From positions 105,713-158,854 of the forward strand of contig NZ_LMKE01000012.1 of NCBI RefSeq assembly GCF_001421245.1: a stretch of DNA of 53,142 nucleotides, in the 5' to 3' direction. Made by a program: the position numbers and the translations under genes. Under the pieces are notes generated by a model. The model saw only the letters and a program-made list of their open reading frames with translations. It was not told where the DNA came from and did no database searches. Every line of letters begins with the position of its first letter. The first letter of the stretch is position 1. The DNA is from Sphingomonas sp. Leaf10 (GTDB lineage: Bacteria; Pseudomonadota; Alphaproteobacteria; Sphingomonadales; Sphingomonadaceae). Below, piece after piece: positions 9,606 through 17,669 of this stretch.

Positions 9606-9655
9606 ATACTCAGAATGGGGTATGCGACTACGGCTTACTCTAAATGGAGTAGGCC
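9606..9655. promoter_or_regulatory. Pair of related dyads in the 9430-10022 intergenic region
   Basis: TACTC-AGAATG-GGGTA (9607-9622) and TACTC-TAAATG-GAGTA (9636-9651) are two copies of the same interrupted dyad, 29 bp apart start to start. The second extends to a 9-pair stem (9632-9655). They lie midway between the divergent genes at 9429 and 10023. The rest of this roughly 590-bp AT-richer interval holds no gene I can support. Confidence 0.4.
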
Positions 9656-10022
9656 AGCTTTGCTGCATCATACGAATCATGGCAAGGCTGGCATCCAAAG
9701 GGTCCGCTATCGACCGTCAGTGGACCGCAAGCGGAATTCTAAAATAAATAGCGTGCCGTCCCCGCTTGCTTCGATAGCTGATTAATACCACAACCAGGTC
9801 GTTGCTTTCCCTCCGATATAGCGCGTGCCGTTTCACGAATTGCGGTATGCCGACACTATGTGGACAGCAATCTGTAAGCGATGGTCCGTTATATAGCTCG
9901 TTACCGCGATATCGCTGATTCTAAATTAAAAATGTTGGCACCATTTCTGGTTCGTGCGATCCTGATTAGAATTACAAGCCAATCGGAATTCGATGTCCAC
10001 CTTAAAGGCATCGGGAGAGGTT

Positions 10023-11567
10023 ATGGTCGCAGTTCGCGACACTACACACACGGTCGGTACGGCCGCCTCTCGCGAGCAGGAAATGCTAGCGACGTTCGCT
10101 GAGTTTGCGCTGAAGTCGGAAAACATTGACTTGATCATGCGTGAGGCGTGCCGCTGCGTGTGCGAAGCGGTTAAGGCAGACATGGTCCTCATGTACCGAC
10201 TGAGTGACCAAGCTCGCACGGTCCAATTGCGAGCGGGTGCAGGAATAGACGAACTGCACGTTGGCGGGACGGTAGCTCGGCGGGATGACGGGTCGTTAGA
10301 AAGCGCGCTTCTCGACAGCGGTGAGCCCGTTATCGTGCCGAACATCGATATCGAGATCGGGCTCGAAACGAAGAACCTTCTACAACGCTTTGGGCAACGT
10401 GGGTTGGCGTTACTGCCATTACTCGATGGTCCCGGCACTCCAGTGCTCGGTCATCTACATATCAGTACACGAGAGCCGCGCGACTTTTCTTCGGATCTTC
10501 CGTTCCTTCGTATCTATGCTGGCCTCGTCGCTACAGGCATCATGCGGGTCGAATCCAACGAAGCACGCCAGCGTGAAACGAAGGCTCATCAAGCCGTCGA
10601 ACGCAATCTCGCATTGATAGTCGAGAACATACCGCAGTTCATATGGTGCGCAGACGCGAATGCGCGCTGGCGATGGGCAAGCCCTCAGTGGCAACTCATC
10701 ACCGGTCAGCGCAAACGGTCCAGCCTCGGCCTGGGGTGGCGAACGAAGGTGCATCCTGAGGACCTTCCCGCAGTCGACAAGGCGTGGTCAGCGGCAGCCA
10801 TCGAAAGGTTGTTCGAAGTTCATTGTCGGATTTGGCACGACAACGAAAGTGTGTACCGTTGGTACTATGGCCGCGCCCTCCCATATTGGGAGAACGAAAC
10901 GACCTTCCGGTGGATGGGGACGTTCACCGACATACATGAGCAACGTCGCCTTGAAGTGTCGCAGCAACTGCTCGTTGCCGAACTCCAACATCGCACACGC
11001 AACCTGCTGACGATCGTCGAGGGCATTGCGCTTCAAACCGCTGCCACTGCCCAGCAATGGTCGGAGTTTTCGCCGGCTTTCCACGGCAGGCTGCAGGCTA
11101 TTGCAAGGGTGCAGACCCTACTTACGGATGCTGACACTAAGCCGGTAACTATGAACGATCTCGTATCGATGGAGATCGACAGCATCGGCGATGCCGTGAG
11201 TACCGTTGGGTTGAGTGTAGGTGGACCGGACGTCAATCTGTCGCGTACCATAGTTCAAATGCTTGCGCTTTTGCTTCATGAGCTCCTAACGAACTCGCTA
11301 AAATACGGCGTGCTACGTGCTGGCACCGGAAGCATCACGATTAGTTGGGACGTTGACGGCCCGCCTAGCCGCCTCACCTTGAAATGGCACGAAGCGGGCT
11401 TCTCATCCATCCAGCCCACTCCCGCTTCCCGAAAAGGCTTTGGACGGGAGCTGATTGAGCGGGCCCTTCCCCGGCAACTTGGTGGCTCCAGCACATATGA
11501 ACTACGCGAGAGCGACTTGGCTTGTTGCATTGTTGTACCACTTCGCGCAAACGGAGTTGCAGCTTGA
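10023..11567 (+). CDS. GAF-PAS HWE-family sensor histidine kinase
   Basis: 514 residues from the ATG at 10023, chosen because GGGAGAGG (10013-10020) precedes it; an in-frame ATG at 9993 lacks a site. Order: GAF domain (about 20-185), PAS domain with a typical WRWASPQWQLITG and HPEDLPAVDKAW (about 195-315), then a HWE/HisKA_2 kinase. The phosphoacceptor His is residue 323 in ELQHRTRN, the N-box HELLTNSLKYG is near 420, and the G-box contains GFGRELIERALPRQLGG. No membrane segment is present, so it senses a cytoplasmic signal. In alphaproteobacteria such kinases often feed stress or light responses. The downstream response regulator overlaps its stop codon. Confidence 0.9.
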   Translation: MVAVRDTTHTVGTAASREQEMLATFAEFALKSENIDLIMREACRCVCEAVKADMVLMYRLSDQARTVQLRAGAGIDELHVGGTVARRDDGSLESALLDSGEPVIVPNIDIEIGLETKNLLQRFGQRGLALLPLLDGPGTPVLGHLHISTREPRDFSSDLPFLRIYAGLVATGIMRVESNEARQRETKAHQAVERNLALIVENIPQFIWCADANARWRWASPQWQLITGQRKRSSLGLGWRTKVHPEDLPAVDKAWSAAAIERLFEVHCRIWHDNESVYRWYYGRALPYWENETTFRWMGTFTDIHEQRRLEVSQQLLVAELQHRTRNLLTIVEGIALQTAATAQQWSEFSPAFHGRLQAIARVQTLLTDADTKPVTMNDLVSMEIDSIGDAVSTVGLSVGGPDVNLSRTIVQMLALLLHELLTNSLKYGVLRAGTGSITISWDVDGPPSRLTLKWHEAGFSSIQPTPASRKGFGRELIERALPRQLGGSSTYELRESDLACCIVVPLRANGVAA

Positions 11568-11968
11568 ACGCGATCTTTCCAGAAGGTGCCTTAAATGGGT
11601 GTCGCACATTAATAGTTGAAGACGAATACTTTATCGCGGTACTGCTTGAGCGCTCGCTACAGGACCAAGGAGCGAATATCGTCGCATCTTTGGGCAGGCT
11701 ATCCGATGCGTTGGAGTTCGCGCGGAGTGACGGTTTTTCCGCCGACGCAGCCCTCGTCGATGTTAATCTGGACGGAGAAATGAGCTTTGCGCTTATTGAC
11801 CAACTGATATCGCGATCGGTGCCGGTAATTTTGCTTAGTGGATACGACAAACATTTACTGCCAACGAGATTTGCTGCCTTACCGCAACTTCAAAAGCCAG
11901 CTTCCATGCCGCAGGTGATTGCTGCCGTGAGGGATGCAGCGTCGGTCAGTTCGAATCGGAGCGAGTAA
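11564..11968 (+). CDS. Single-domain response regulator
   Basis: 134 residues. The best start is TTG at 11564, which overlaps the kinase stop as TTGA and has GGAG 7 bases upstream; this implies translational coupling. The receiver fold is complete: acidic pocket LIVEDE, phosphoacceptor Asp66 in ALVDVNL, Ser in VILLSGYD and the conserved Lys in LQKPA. No output domain follows, as in CheY-like or phosphate-sink regulators that partner HWE kinases. A longer frame opening at 11522 lies inside the kinase gene and is unlikely. Confidence 0.85.
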   Translation: MNAIFPEGALNGCRTLIVEDEYFIAVLLERSLQDQGANIVASLGRLSDALEFARSDGFSADAALVDVNLDGEMSFALIDQLISRSVPVILLSGYDKHLLPTRFAALPQLQKPASMPQVIAAVRDAASVSSNRSE

Positions 11969-11984
11969 AATCAAGCGGTGATTC

Positions 11985-12629
11985 TCATGCCGTAACGCTG
12001 CGTCGATGAAGCGCCGTGACCCGCTTAACCTGCGCGATGCTGCAACCAGCCAGTTCCGCCGTGCGGGCGATGCTCATGCCGGCATCGCGCAGCGCCACGA
12101 TGCGACGGTGGTGGGCAAGATCCGGCTTTCGCCCGGTATAACGCCCTGCCCGCTTGGCGATCTCAATCCCCTCGCGCTGGCGTTCTCGCCGCGTCTCGTA
12201 ATCGTCGCGGGCGGTTTGCAGCGCGACGCGGAGCAGCATGTCCTGCACCGCCTCCAGCACGATACGCGATACCCCCGAACTGTCGGCGACCAGGTCGGAC
12301 AGATCGACGATCCCCGGGACCGCCAGGCGCGCGCCCTTTCCCCGGATCGTTGCGACCAGCAGTTCGGCTTCGGGCAGCGGCAGGCGGCTGATCCGGTCGA
12401 TCTTTTCGGCAATCACGACTTCGCCGGGTTGCAGGTCGTCGACCATACGCAACAGTTCGGGGCGGTCGGGTCGCGCACCCGACGCCTTCTCGCGGTACAC
12501 CGCCGCGACATAGAAGCCGGCGGCTCGTGCACCGGCGACGATCGCCTCCTGCCGGGCCAGATCCTGTTCGTCGGTGCTGACCCGCAGATATACTCGCGCC
12601 GCCAGGATCATGTTTTGCTGCTTGCTCAT
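11985..12629 (-). CDS. Serine recombinase (resolvase/invertase family), copy 2
   Basis: The start at 12629 (MSKQQNM) aligns with the start of copy 1 (MSEQQSM); the frame extends to a TTG at 12644. It has the same catalytic motif YLRVSTDEQ, the same DRISRLPLPEAELL segment and the same C-terminal HTH as the 3648-4328 gene. Protein identity is very high, but many synonymous differences show this is not a fresh duplication. The two copies are direct repeats about 8.3 kb apart. The gene is convergent with the response regulator, its stop 16 bp away. Confidence 0.9.
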   Translation of the reverse strand: MSKQQNMILAARVYLRVSTDEQDLARQEAIVAGARAAGFYVAAVYREKASGARPDRPELLRMVDDLQPGEVVIAEKIDRISRLPLPEAELLVATIRGKGARLAVPGIVDLSDLVADSSGVSRIVLEAVQDMLLRVALQTARDDYETRRERQREGIEIAKRAGRYTGRKPDLAHHRRIVALRDAGMSIARTAELAGCSIAQVKRVTALHRRSVTA

Positions 12630-12640
12630 CATTCCCTGGC

Positions 12641-12657
12641 TCAACTGGGTATACCCA
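12641..12657. promoter_or_regulatory. Conserved site with GGGTATACCC palindrome upstream of resolvase copy 2
   Basis: The 14-bp sequence shared with 4339-4352 here ends in the perfect palindrome GGGTATACCC (12648-12657). Candidate operator or recombinase subsite. Confidence 0.35.
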
Positions 12658-12822
12658 TATGAGCCTATCGCCTACCGACCGGCTCGAAACTGCCATAGCC
12701 GATCCTGCATGGCCTAGCCAACCAAACGGTGTTTAAATAGCCATAAGGTCTTGGCAGTTGGTCATTGTTGCTACCAATGCGCTACACAGCGACGCATAGG
12801 CAATTATTGTCTCTAAAACTGT

Positions 12823-12849
12823 ACATGTGGTATGTGGGGCGAGACATGT
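12823..12849 (+). promoter_or_regulatory. Candidate autoregulatory operator of the toxin-antitoxin pair
   Basis: Two ACATGT palindromes (12823-12828 and 12844-12849) are spaced exactly 21 bp, two helical turns, and the second ends 22 bp upstream of the antitoxin start. This fits cooperative binding by an AbrB-type antitoxin dimer, which is the usual regulation of such operons. Confidence 0.45.
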
Positions 12850-12871
12850 CATCTTGTGAAAGTTATGCCAC

Positions 12872-13114
12872 GTGACACTACAGGTCAACATAACCCCTAA
12901 CGGCCGCATGAGCCTACCGATTGGCATCCGCAAGCGTTTAGGCCTTGAATCGGGTGGATCGGTCCTCGTCGAGGAGACCGCCGACGGAGTCGTTCTGCGT
13001 ACCGTAGAGCAGGCGGTGGCCAAAGCGCAGGCAATCGCCAAGCGCTATGCCCAACAGCCTGGTGCGTCGGTCGATGCGTTTCTGGCTGCACGGCGCGAGG
13101 ACAGCGGAGAATGA
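12872..13114 (+). CDS. vapB: AbrB/MazE-type antitoxin (VapB-like)
   Basis: 80 residues from a GTG start. The N-terminal SpoVT-AbrB swapped-hairpin fold is recognisable: VNITPNGRMSLPIGIRKRLG, then GGSVLVEETADGVVLRTVE. The C-terminal half is helical and would wrap around the toxin. It overlaps the PIN toxin gene by four bases (ATGA). It should neutralise the toxin and repress its own operon. The ribosome-binding site is weak. Confidence 0.85.
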   Translation: MTLQVNITPNGRMSLPIGIRKRLGLESGGSVLVEETADGVVLRTVEQAVAKAQAIAKRYAQQPGASVDAFLAARREDSGE

Positions 13115-13500
13115 CCCATGTCGTCCTTGATGCCTCGGCGATCCTTGCGCTGCTGAAAGGTGAGCGCGGAGCCAGCAAGGTTACTGCGGTAATTGCGGAC
13201 GCTTCGGTATGCGCGGTCAATCAGGCCGAGGTCGTCAGCCATTTCGTCCATCTCGGTGCGCCGCTCGAAGAGGTCCGCGCCATGCTCGGCGCGCTGCCCT
13301 ATACCGTCGTTCCGGCGGACGATGCATTGGCGTGGGAGGCAGGCAGCCTGCGCGCGGCGACGGCGTCGACCGGGTTGTCGCTGGGTGATCGTTTCTGCCT
13401 CGCCCTGGCCAAACGGCTTGGCGTTGCCGCCTATACGGCGGACAAAGCCTGGCGCGACATCGCCTCCGAAGTCGCAGCGAAGGTCGTGATTATCCGTTGA
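13111..13500 (+). CDS. vapC: PIN-domain ribonuclease toxin, VapC family
   Basis: 129 residues. The PIN acidic residues are all in place: Asp7 (VLDASAILALL), Glu40 (NQAEVV), Asp93 (LGDRFCLALA) and Asp111 (YTADKAW). VapC toxins are magnesium-dependent RNases that cleave tRNA or rRNA. The start codon overlaps the antitoxin stop, the usual two-gene arrangement. Both genes look intact, so the module is probably functional. Confidence 0.9.
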   Translation: MTHVVLDASAILALLKGERGASKVTAVIADASVCAVNQAEVVSHFVHLGAPLEEVRAMLGALPYTVVPADDALAWEAGSLRAATASTGLSLGDRFCLALAKRLGVAAYTADKAWRDIASEVAAKVVIIR

Positions 13501-13542
13501 TGGAATGCCCTGCCGGTCGCGGCCATCCGCTTCATAGGGTGG

Positions 13543-13935
13543 TCAGGCAGGCACGCTGTCATAGACGACGACCTTGCGCCACAATGGCGCGCAGGCGGCG
13601 ACGAATGCCTGATGCGCCGGATGATCCTGATAGGCCTTCTGATCGGCGACCGTATCGAACAGCATCAGTTCGGACACGTCGAAGCTGGCATCGACCACGT
13701 CGCGCTGCTCGGTTCCGGCCGGCACACCGACATGGAGTTCCCGTATCTGCGGTATCGCTGCCAGTGCTTTCAGCCCTGATACCAGCTTCGCCCGGTCCTC
13801 GGCATTACCGGCACGCTTGAGCCAGAAGAACACCTGATGCCGGATCCGGCCGGCGGGTTCGGCCTTTGCCGGCTCGGCGCCGACCACCGTCACCGCGCCA
13901 AGCCCGATGCCCGTGAGAACGTCCCGCCTGTCCAC
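13543..13935 (-). CDS. Exported Dabb-domain (stress-responsive A/B barrel) protein
   Basis: 130 residues from the GTG at 13935, chosen because AGGGAGG lies 9 bases upstream and the product then begins with a twin-arginine-type signal (MDRRDVLTGIGLGA, cleavage near AKA). The rest is a Dabb ferredoxin-like domain: IRHQVFFWLKR at the first strand and YQDHPAHQAFVAACAPLW near the end. Dabb proteins are small dimeric barrels with varied or unknown roles. It stands alone, with its 3' end facing vapC 42 bp away. Confidence 0.75.
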   Translation of the reverse strand: MDRRDVLTGIGLGAVTVVGAEPAKAEPAGRIRHQVFFWLKRAGNAEDRAKLVSGLKALAAIPQIRELHVGVPAGTEQRDVVDASFDVSELMLFDTVADQKAYQDHPAHQAFVAACAPLWRKVVVYDSVPA

Positions 13936-14063
13936 GTCACATTGCCTCCCTGCCGTCACCCTTTTCCAGGCACCGGCACCCTAGGGTAGTACCAGACAAA
14001 CAGCCATGAGCTATCAGAATTCCGGGCGATCGCCGTCTGCAGCACAGCGGCACGCCGCCCCCG

Positions 14064-14765
14064 CTACTTCGAAACTCTACGGGTTAAAGGCATCCGTTCG
14101 ATAAACACGTTGTCCATCCAGCGGCCGCGTCCGTCCCTGCTGATCCGCACCCCGGCATCGCGCAGGACGTCGGTGAAGTCGGCGCTGGTGAACTGGCTGC
14201 CCTGATCCGTGTTGAAGATCTCGGGCCTGCCAAAGCGCGCCAGCGCTTCCGTCAACGCCTCCACGCAGAACGCCGCGTCCGTCGTGTTCGACAACCGCCA
14301 GTCCAGCACCTTGCGGCTCGCCCAGTCCATGATCGCGACCAGATAGAGGAAGCCGCGCCGCATCGGCAGGTAAGTGATGTCCGCACACCAGACATGGCCC
14401 GGCCGCGTGATCTCCAGATCGCGCAGCATATACGGGTAGACGCGGTGCTCCGGGTGCGGATTGCTCGTCCGCGGGCGCTGATAGATCGGCGCAAGCCCCA
14501 TCGTCGCCATTAGCCGCCGCACCCGACGACGCCCGACCGCATGACCCAAGCGCCTGAGATGCCGTGCCATCTGCCGGCTGCCATACGAGGGATGGTCCAG
14601 GAACGTGGCGTCGATCACCGCCATCAGCGCCAGCGTCCCGGTCGTCTCCGGCACCGGCGCATAATAGAAGGACGAGCGGCTGATCGACACCAACCGGCAC
14701 TGTGCCGCGATCAACAGGCTGGCATGCCCCCGCTCGATCATCTGCCGCCGTCGCGCGACACTCAT
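14064..14765 (-). pseudogene. IS3-family transposase OrfB, C-terminally truncated
   Basis: The ATG at 14765 overlaps the orfA stop (ATGA). The HTH_21-type N-terminus (SFYYAPVPETTGTL) and the rve integrase core are present, with DDE residues in WCADITYLP and FNTDQGSQFTS. The last Glu region is reached at MDNVFIER. Then the frame runs into foreign sequence and ends nine residues later, about 40 residues short of a normal OrfB of about 275. Confidence 0.85.
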
Positions 14766-14950
14766 CGCGCGAAGCCCTTCGACAAAAAATCCCGTTCCAC
14801 AACCAACTGCCCGATCTTGGCGTGCAGCTTCTCGATCTCGCTGTCGCCCGCGGCCTTGACCGCCTCCGTCGCGCCCGAAAAGGTCGCCGCCACCCCCTCG
14901 ATCGCCTGCCGCTTCCAGGTCGCGATCATCGTCGGATGCCGTCGCGAGCT
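14090..14950 (-). mobile_element. Truncated IS3-family insertion sequence
   Basis: Contains the 3' part of orfA and most of orfB in the standard overlapping arrangement. Both ends are missing: orfA lacks its N-terminal HTH and orfB stops after MDNVFIER, so no terminal inverted repeats can be assigned. It is non-autonomous. Confidence 0.8.
14762..14950 (-). pseudogene. IS3-family OrfA, N-terminally truncated
   Basis: The C-terminal half of OrfA is readable: HPTMIATWKRQAIEGVA, then EIEKLHAKIGQLVVERDFLS, ending GFAR. This is the linker plus leucine-zipper region. The N-terminal HTH is absent. Confidence 0.75.
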
Positions 14951-15126
14951 TTATGAACAAGCGTCCGCTTACGCTATCTGCGTGCCCGAAAGCGGTCAGT
15001 CAGCTCTCCACCAGTTCTGCCCAAATGCCGACCTTCCGCTTCCATCACACGGCGAAGGCTGACCCGACCATTCGGTAATGGCAAACGAGCCATCCTGCCG
15101 AACTCGTTTGAACGGGAGGCTCCCAC

Positions 15127-15148
15127 CGTTGCCCTCGATTGGGCAACG
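15127..15148 (-). terminator. Hairpin downstream of the MucR-like gene
   Basis: CGTTGCCC / GGGCAACG, 8 perfect pairs with a 6-base loop, 18 bp past the stop at 15166. No T tract, so only a possible terminator. The remainder of 14951-15165 shows nothing else. Confidence 0.4.
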
Positions 15149-15165
15149 ACTAGGAGCTCCGCACC

Positions 15166-15606
15166 TTACGCCTCGCCCGCTGCAGCCTTGCGAGGCTTGC
15201 GCCCAAGCCCGATGATCTTCGCCATTGCGCGGCGGCTCTCGCTGTAGGTCGGCGCAACCATCGGATAGTCGTCCTTGAGGCCGTAGCGTTTTCGGTAGTC
15301 ATCCGGCGTCAGCCCGTGCGGGGAAAGATGCCGGCGGAGCGTCCGGTACGGCTTGCCATCAATCAGCGAAATGAGATGGTCGGGCGAAGCCAGCGACTTG
15401 CGGACCGATACGGCAGGGACGTGCTGCTCGTCGGCTGCCTCGGCCTCAACCTCGCCGGCAGCCGGCTTCTCAAGGTTCGCAAGCGTGTCATGCATGGCCT
15501 GCAGAAACGTCGGTACGTCAGCCGAAGTGGCGCGGGTATTGGAATTGCCCAGCCACGCCACCGTCAGTTCGGTGGCAAGTTCGATAGTGCTGGCAGCTTC
15601 AATCAT
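15166..15606 (-). CDS. MucR/Ros-family transcriptional regulator lacking the zinc cysteines
   Basis: 146 residues. The core matches the MucR DNA-binding domain: RTLRRHLSPHGLTPDDYRKR and YGLKDDYPMVAPTYSESRR. In classical Ros/MucR proteins the preceding loop is CxxCG; here it is LISLIDGKPY, with no cysteine. This protein therefore belongs to the zinc-independent type, in which a hydrophobic core or other contacts stabilise the fold. The N-terminal 60 residues probably oligomerise. MucR proteins silence AT-rich horizontally acquired DNA and control exopolysaccharide and surface genes, which suits this window. Confidence 0.85.
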   Translation of the reverse strand: MIEAASTIELATELTVAWLGNSNTRATSADVPTFLQAMHDTLANLEKPAAGEVEAEAADEQHVPAVSVRKSLASPDHLISLIDGKPYRTLRRHLSPHGLTPDDYRKRYGLKDDYPMVAPTYSESRRAMAKIIGLGRKPRKAAAGEA

Positions 15607-15682
15607 AGATCATACTCATCAACGGGTTGTCGGGGAATGAACCGGGCGGAACTTCGGCCTGTTCGGTTCGGAAACCGGTCAG

Positions 15683-15880
15683 CTACAGGCTGATCTCCCG
15701 CTTCGCCATCTCTGCCTGCGCGATCTGCCGGATGGGGTTATCCGGCTTCGCCTCGAAGATGTCAGCGAGATCGAGCAGGTCATCGTTGTCAAGCGCAACA
15801 ATTGCCGCCTCGACCTGCCGGAGACGCTGCTCGGTACGCTCACCCTGACCTGCGAGACGCTTCATTCTGGTTCTAAGCAT
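15683..15880 (-). CDS. Small alpha-helical hypothetical protein
   Basis: 65 residues, highly charged, predicted mostly helical (RTEQRLRQVEAAIVALDNDD, then LADIFEAKP). There is no signal peptide or known motif. It lies 76 bp upstream of the mucR-like gene on the same strand, so cotranscription is possible. No convincing ribosome-binding site is visible; Met6 is an alternative start. Function unknown. Confidence 0.45.
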   Translation of the reverse strand: MLRTRMKRLAGQGERTEQRLRQVEAAIVALDNDDLLDLADIFEAKPDNPIRQIAQAEMAKREISL

Positions 15881-16492
15881 TTCGGCAGTATGTGGAAGCT
15901 CGGAACGCTGCCGTCCAGCGGCAATAACGGAATGTTTCGGGCAAATGTCCCGGACTGAACGCCGGAGAAAGTATCCGGACCAAGTCGGGCAAACTGCTTC
16001 TAGGCGGCGACCCGCTGGCTGCTGGTATCAGCCCTTGCCTGTTCCGATCCGGACAGGCTTACAGGCGCCGTCCTCTGCATCGCCGACCTGTGACCTCCCT
16101 GCCCCTGCAATGTTTTTTCAGAACAAAACTTTGGCGGCGAGCGGCGCAGGAAAGCCGGTCATGCAAGGTCGCGAGTGAGCCACACTGTGGGGTCCCTCCC
16201 TATCCGAAGCGAAGCGGCTGCGGGCGCTGGAGGACGAGAACGCCAGGAGCCCGACGGTGACGATGGCCGGTTGGCGATCGGCAAACGCCTTTTTACGAAA
16301 GGCCAGCCAGCGACGACCGGTCCGCCGCCCGAAGATAATTTATGATGTTCATTTTGTTCGTCACGCTTCCGCTCACTGCGGCGACCAGAATGGCTTGCGA
16401 AATCGACCTTTCTGGTCACCGCCCCGCAATCGGACTGCCGGACGGACCGGCTTGAACGCCTCCCTTGACCTTGACCAAACGAGCGTGACCAT
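15881..16492. other. Gene-poor 610-bp interval containing an IS3 scrap
   Basis: No intact gene. A transposase fragment sits at about 16160-16250 (listed separately). The last 150 bp are the leader of rhaT, in which I see no certain promoter or operator. Confidence 0.5.
16196..16250 (+). pseudogene. Remnant of an IS3-family OrfA
   Basis: A 16-codon stretch reads LSEAKRLRALEDENAR, the hallmark of the OrfA leucine-zipper start (SEAKRLKALEDENxRLKKLL in intact relatives). Homology is lost on both sides. It is unrelated to the 14-kb IS3 copy. Confidence 0.55.
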
Positions 16493-17548
16493 ATGACCCT
16501 AAATCCGTTGACCGGCGTAATGTACCACTGGCTTGGCGGCTTCGCCTCTGCAAGCTTCTACGTGCCGTATCGCGGCGTGAAGGGCTGGTCGTGGGAAATC
16601 TACTGGCTGACCGGCGGCTTCTTCTCCTGGATTATCGCACCCTGGTTCTTTGCCTCAGTTCAAACCAGTGACCTGCTCGGCGTTCTCTTGGCGACACCTT
16701 CGTCAACATTGCTCTGGCCGATCTTTTTTGGCGTGCTGTGGGGGTTCGGCGGGCTCGGCTACGGGCTGGTCATGCGCTATCTCGGCCTGTCGCTGGGCAT
16801 GGCGGTGGTGCTGGGCCTATGTACCGTGTTCGGTACGCTGATCCCGCCGCTGTTCGCCGGGGAGTTCGCGGCCAAGCTGCTCGACACGCCAGCGGGCAAC
16901 ATCATCCTGCTCGGCCTGGCCCTGACGCTGGCTGGGATCGTGGTCGTTGCCAAGGCCGGCGCGAGCAAGGATCAGGCGCTGTCCCCCGAACAAAAGGCCG
17001 CCGCCGTCGCCGAGTTCGATTTCCGCAAGGGGATCGCCGTCGCGATCTTCGCCGGGATCATGTCGGCCTGCTTCGCTTTCGGCCTCGCCGCCGGCGAACC
17101 GATCAAGGCGCTGTCGGCCGCTGCCGGGACCGGCCCGCTTTGGACCGGGCTGCCGGTGCTGTGCCTTGTGATGTTCGGAGGACTGCTGACCAACGCGGTG
17201 TGGTGTACGATCCTGATCGTCCGCAACCGCAGCGGCGGCGAATGGCTCGGTCGCGGTAAGGCGGCGGGCGCGCCGATGGGCCGCAACTTCGCGCTGTGCG
17301 CGCTGGCGGGCACCGCATGGTATTTTCAGTTCTTCTTCTACACCATGGGCGAAAGCCAAATGGGCCGGTTCGGCTTCTCCAGCTGGACGCTGCACATGGC
17401 GTCAATCATCATCTTCGGCACGCTCTGGGGCTTTGCGCTGAAGGAGTGGAAGGACGCCGCACCGCGCACCCGAGCGATGGTATGGGGCGGCGTCGCGCTG
17501 CTTATCCTCGCAACGATCGTGATCGGCTATGGCAATATGGTTGGCTGA
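16493..17548 (+). CDS. rhaT: L-rhamnose-proton symporter RhaT-like transporter
   Basis: 351 residues with about ten membrane segments of the drug/metabolite-transporter fold. RhaT signatures along the length: KGWSWEIYWLTGG, WGFGGLGYGLVMRYLGLSLG, GTLIPPLF, and near the C-terminus WYFQFFFYTMGESQMG and LKEWKDA. The length and order match E. coli RhaT (344 aa). It should import L-rhamnose or a related sugar across the inner membrane with protons. No rhamnose catabolic genes are visible nearby, so the substrate is uncertain. The IS6 remnant begins 120 bp downstream. Confidence 0.85.
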   Translation: MTLNPLTGVMYHWLGGFASASFYVPYRGVKGWSWEIYWLTGGFFSWIIAPWFFASVQTSDLLGVLLATPSSTLLWPIFFGVLWGFGGLGYGLVMRYLGLSLGMAVVLGLCTVFGTLIPPLFAGEFAAKLLDTPAGNIILLGLALTLAGIVVVAKAGASKDQALSPEQKAAAVAEFDFRKGIAVAIFAGIMSACFAFGLAAGEPIKALSAAAGTGPLWTGLPVLCLVMFGGLLTNAVWCTILIVRNRSGGEWLGRGKAAGAPMGRNFALCALAGTAWYFQFFFYTMGESQMGRFGFSSWTLHMASIIIFGTLWGFALKEWKDAAPRTRAMVWGGVALLILATIVIGYGNMVG

Positions 17549-17669
17549 CTAAGTTCCCAGACGACCCAATTGCGATCATTCAAAATGCCTCTGTCAGACT
17601 AACGTTGCATACCGATCAGACGCACGGTACGGAGCGGCGACGAGCCCACGTTCGCGAGCCAAGTCGCCC

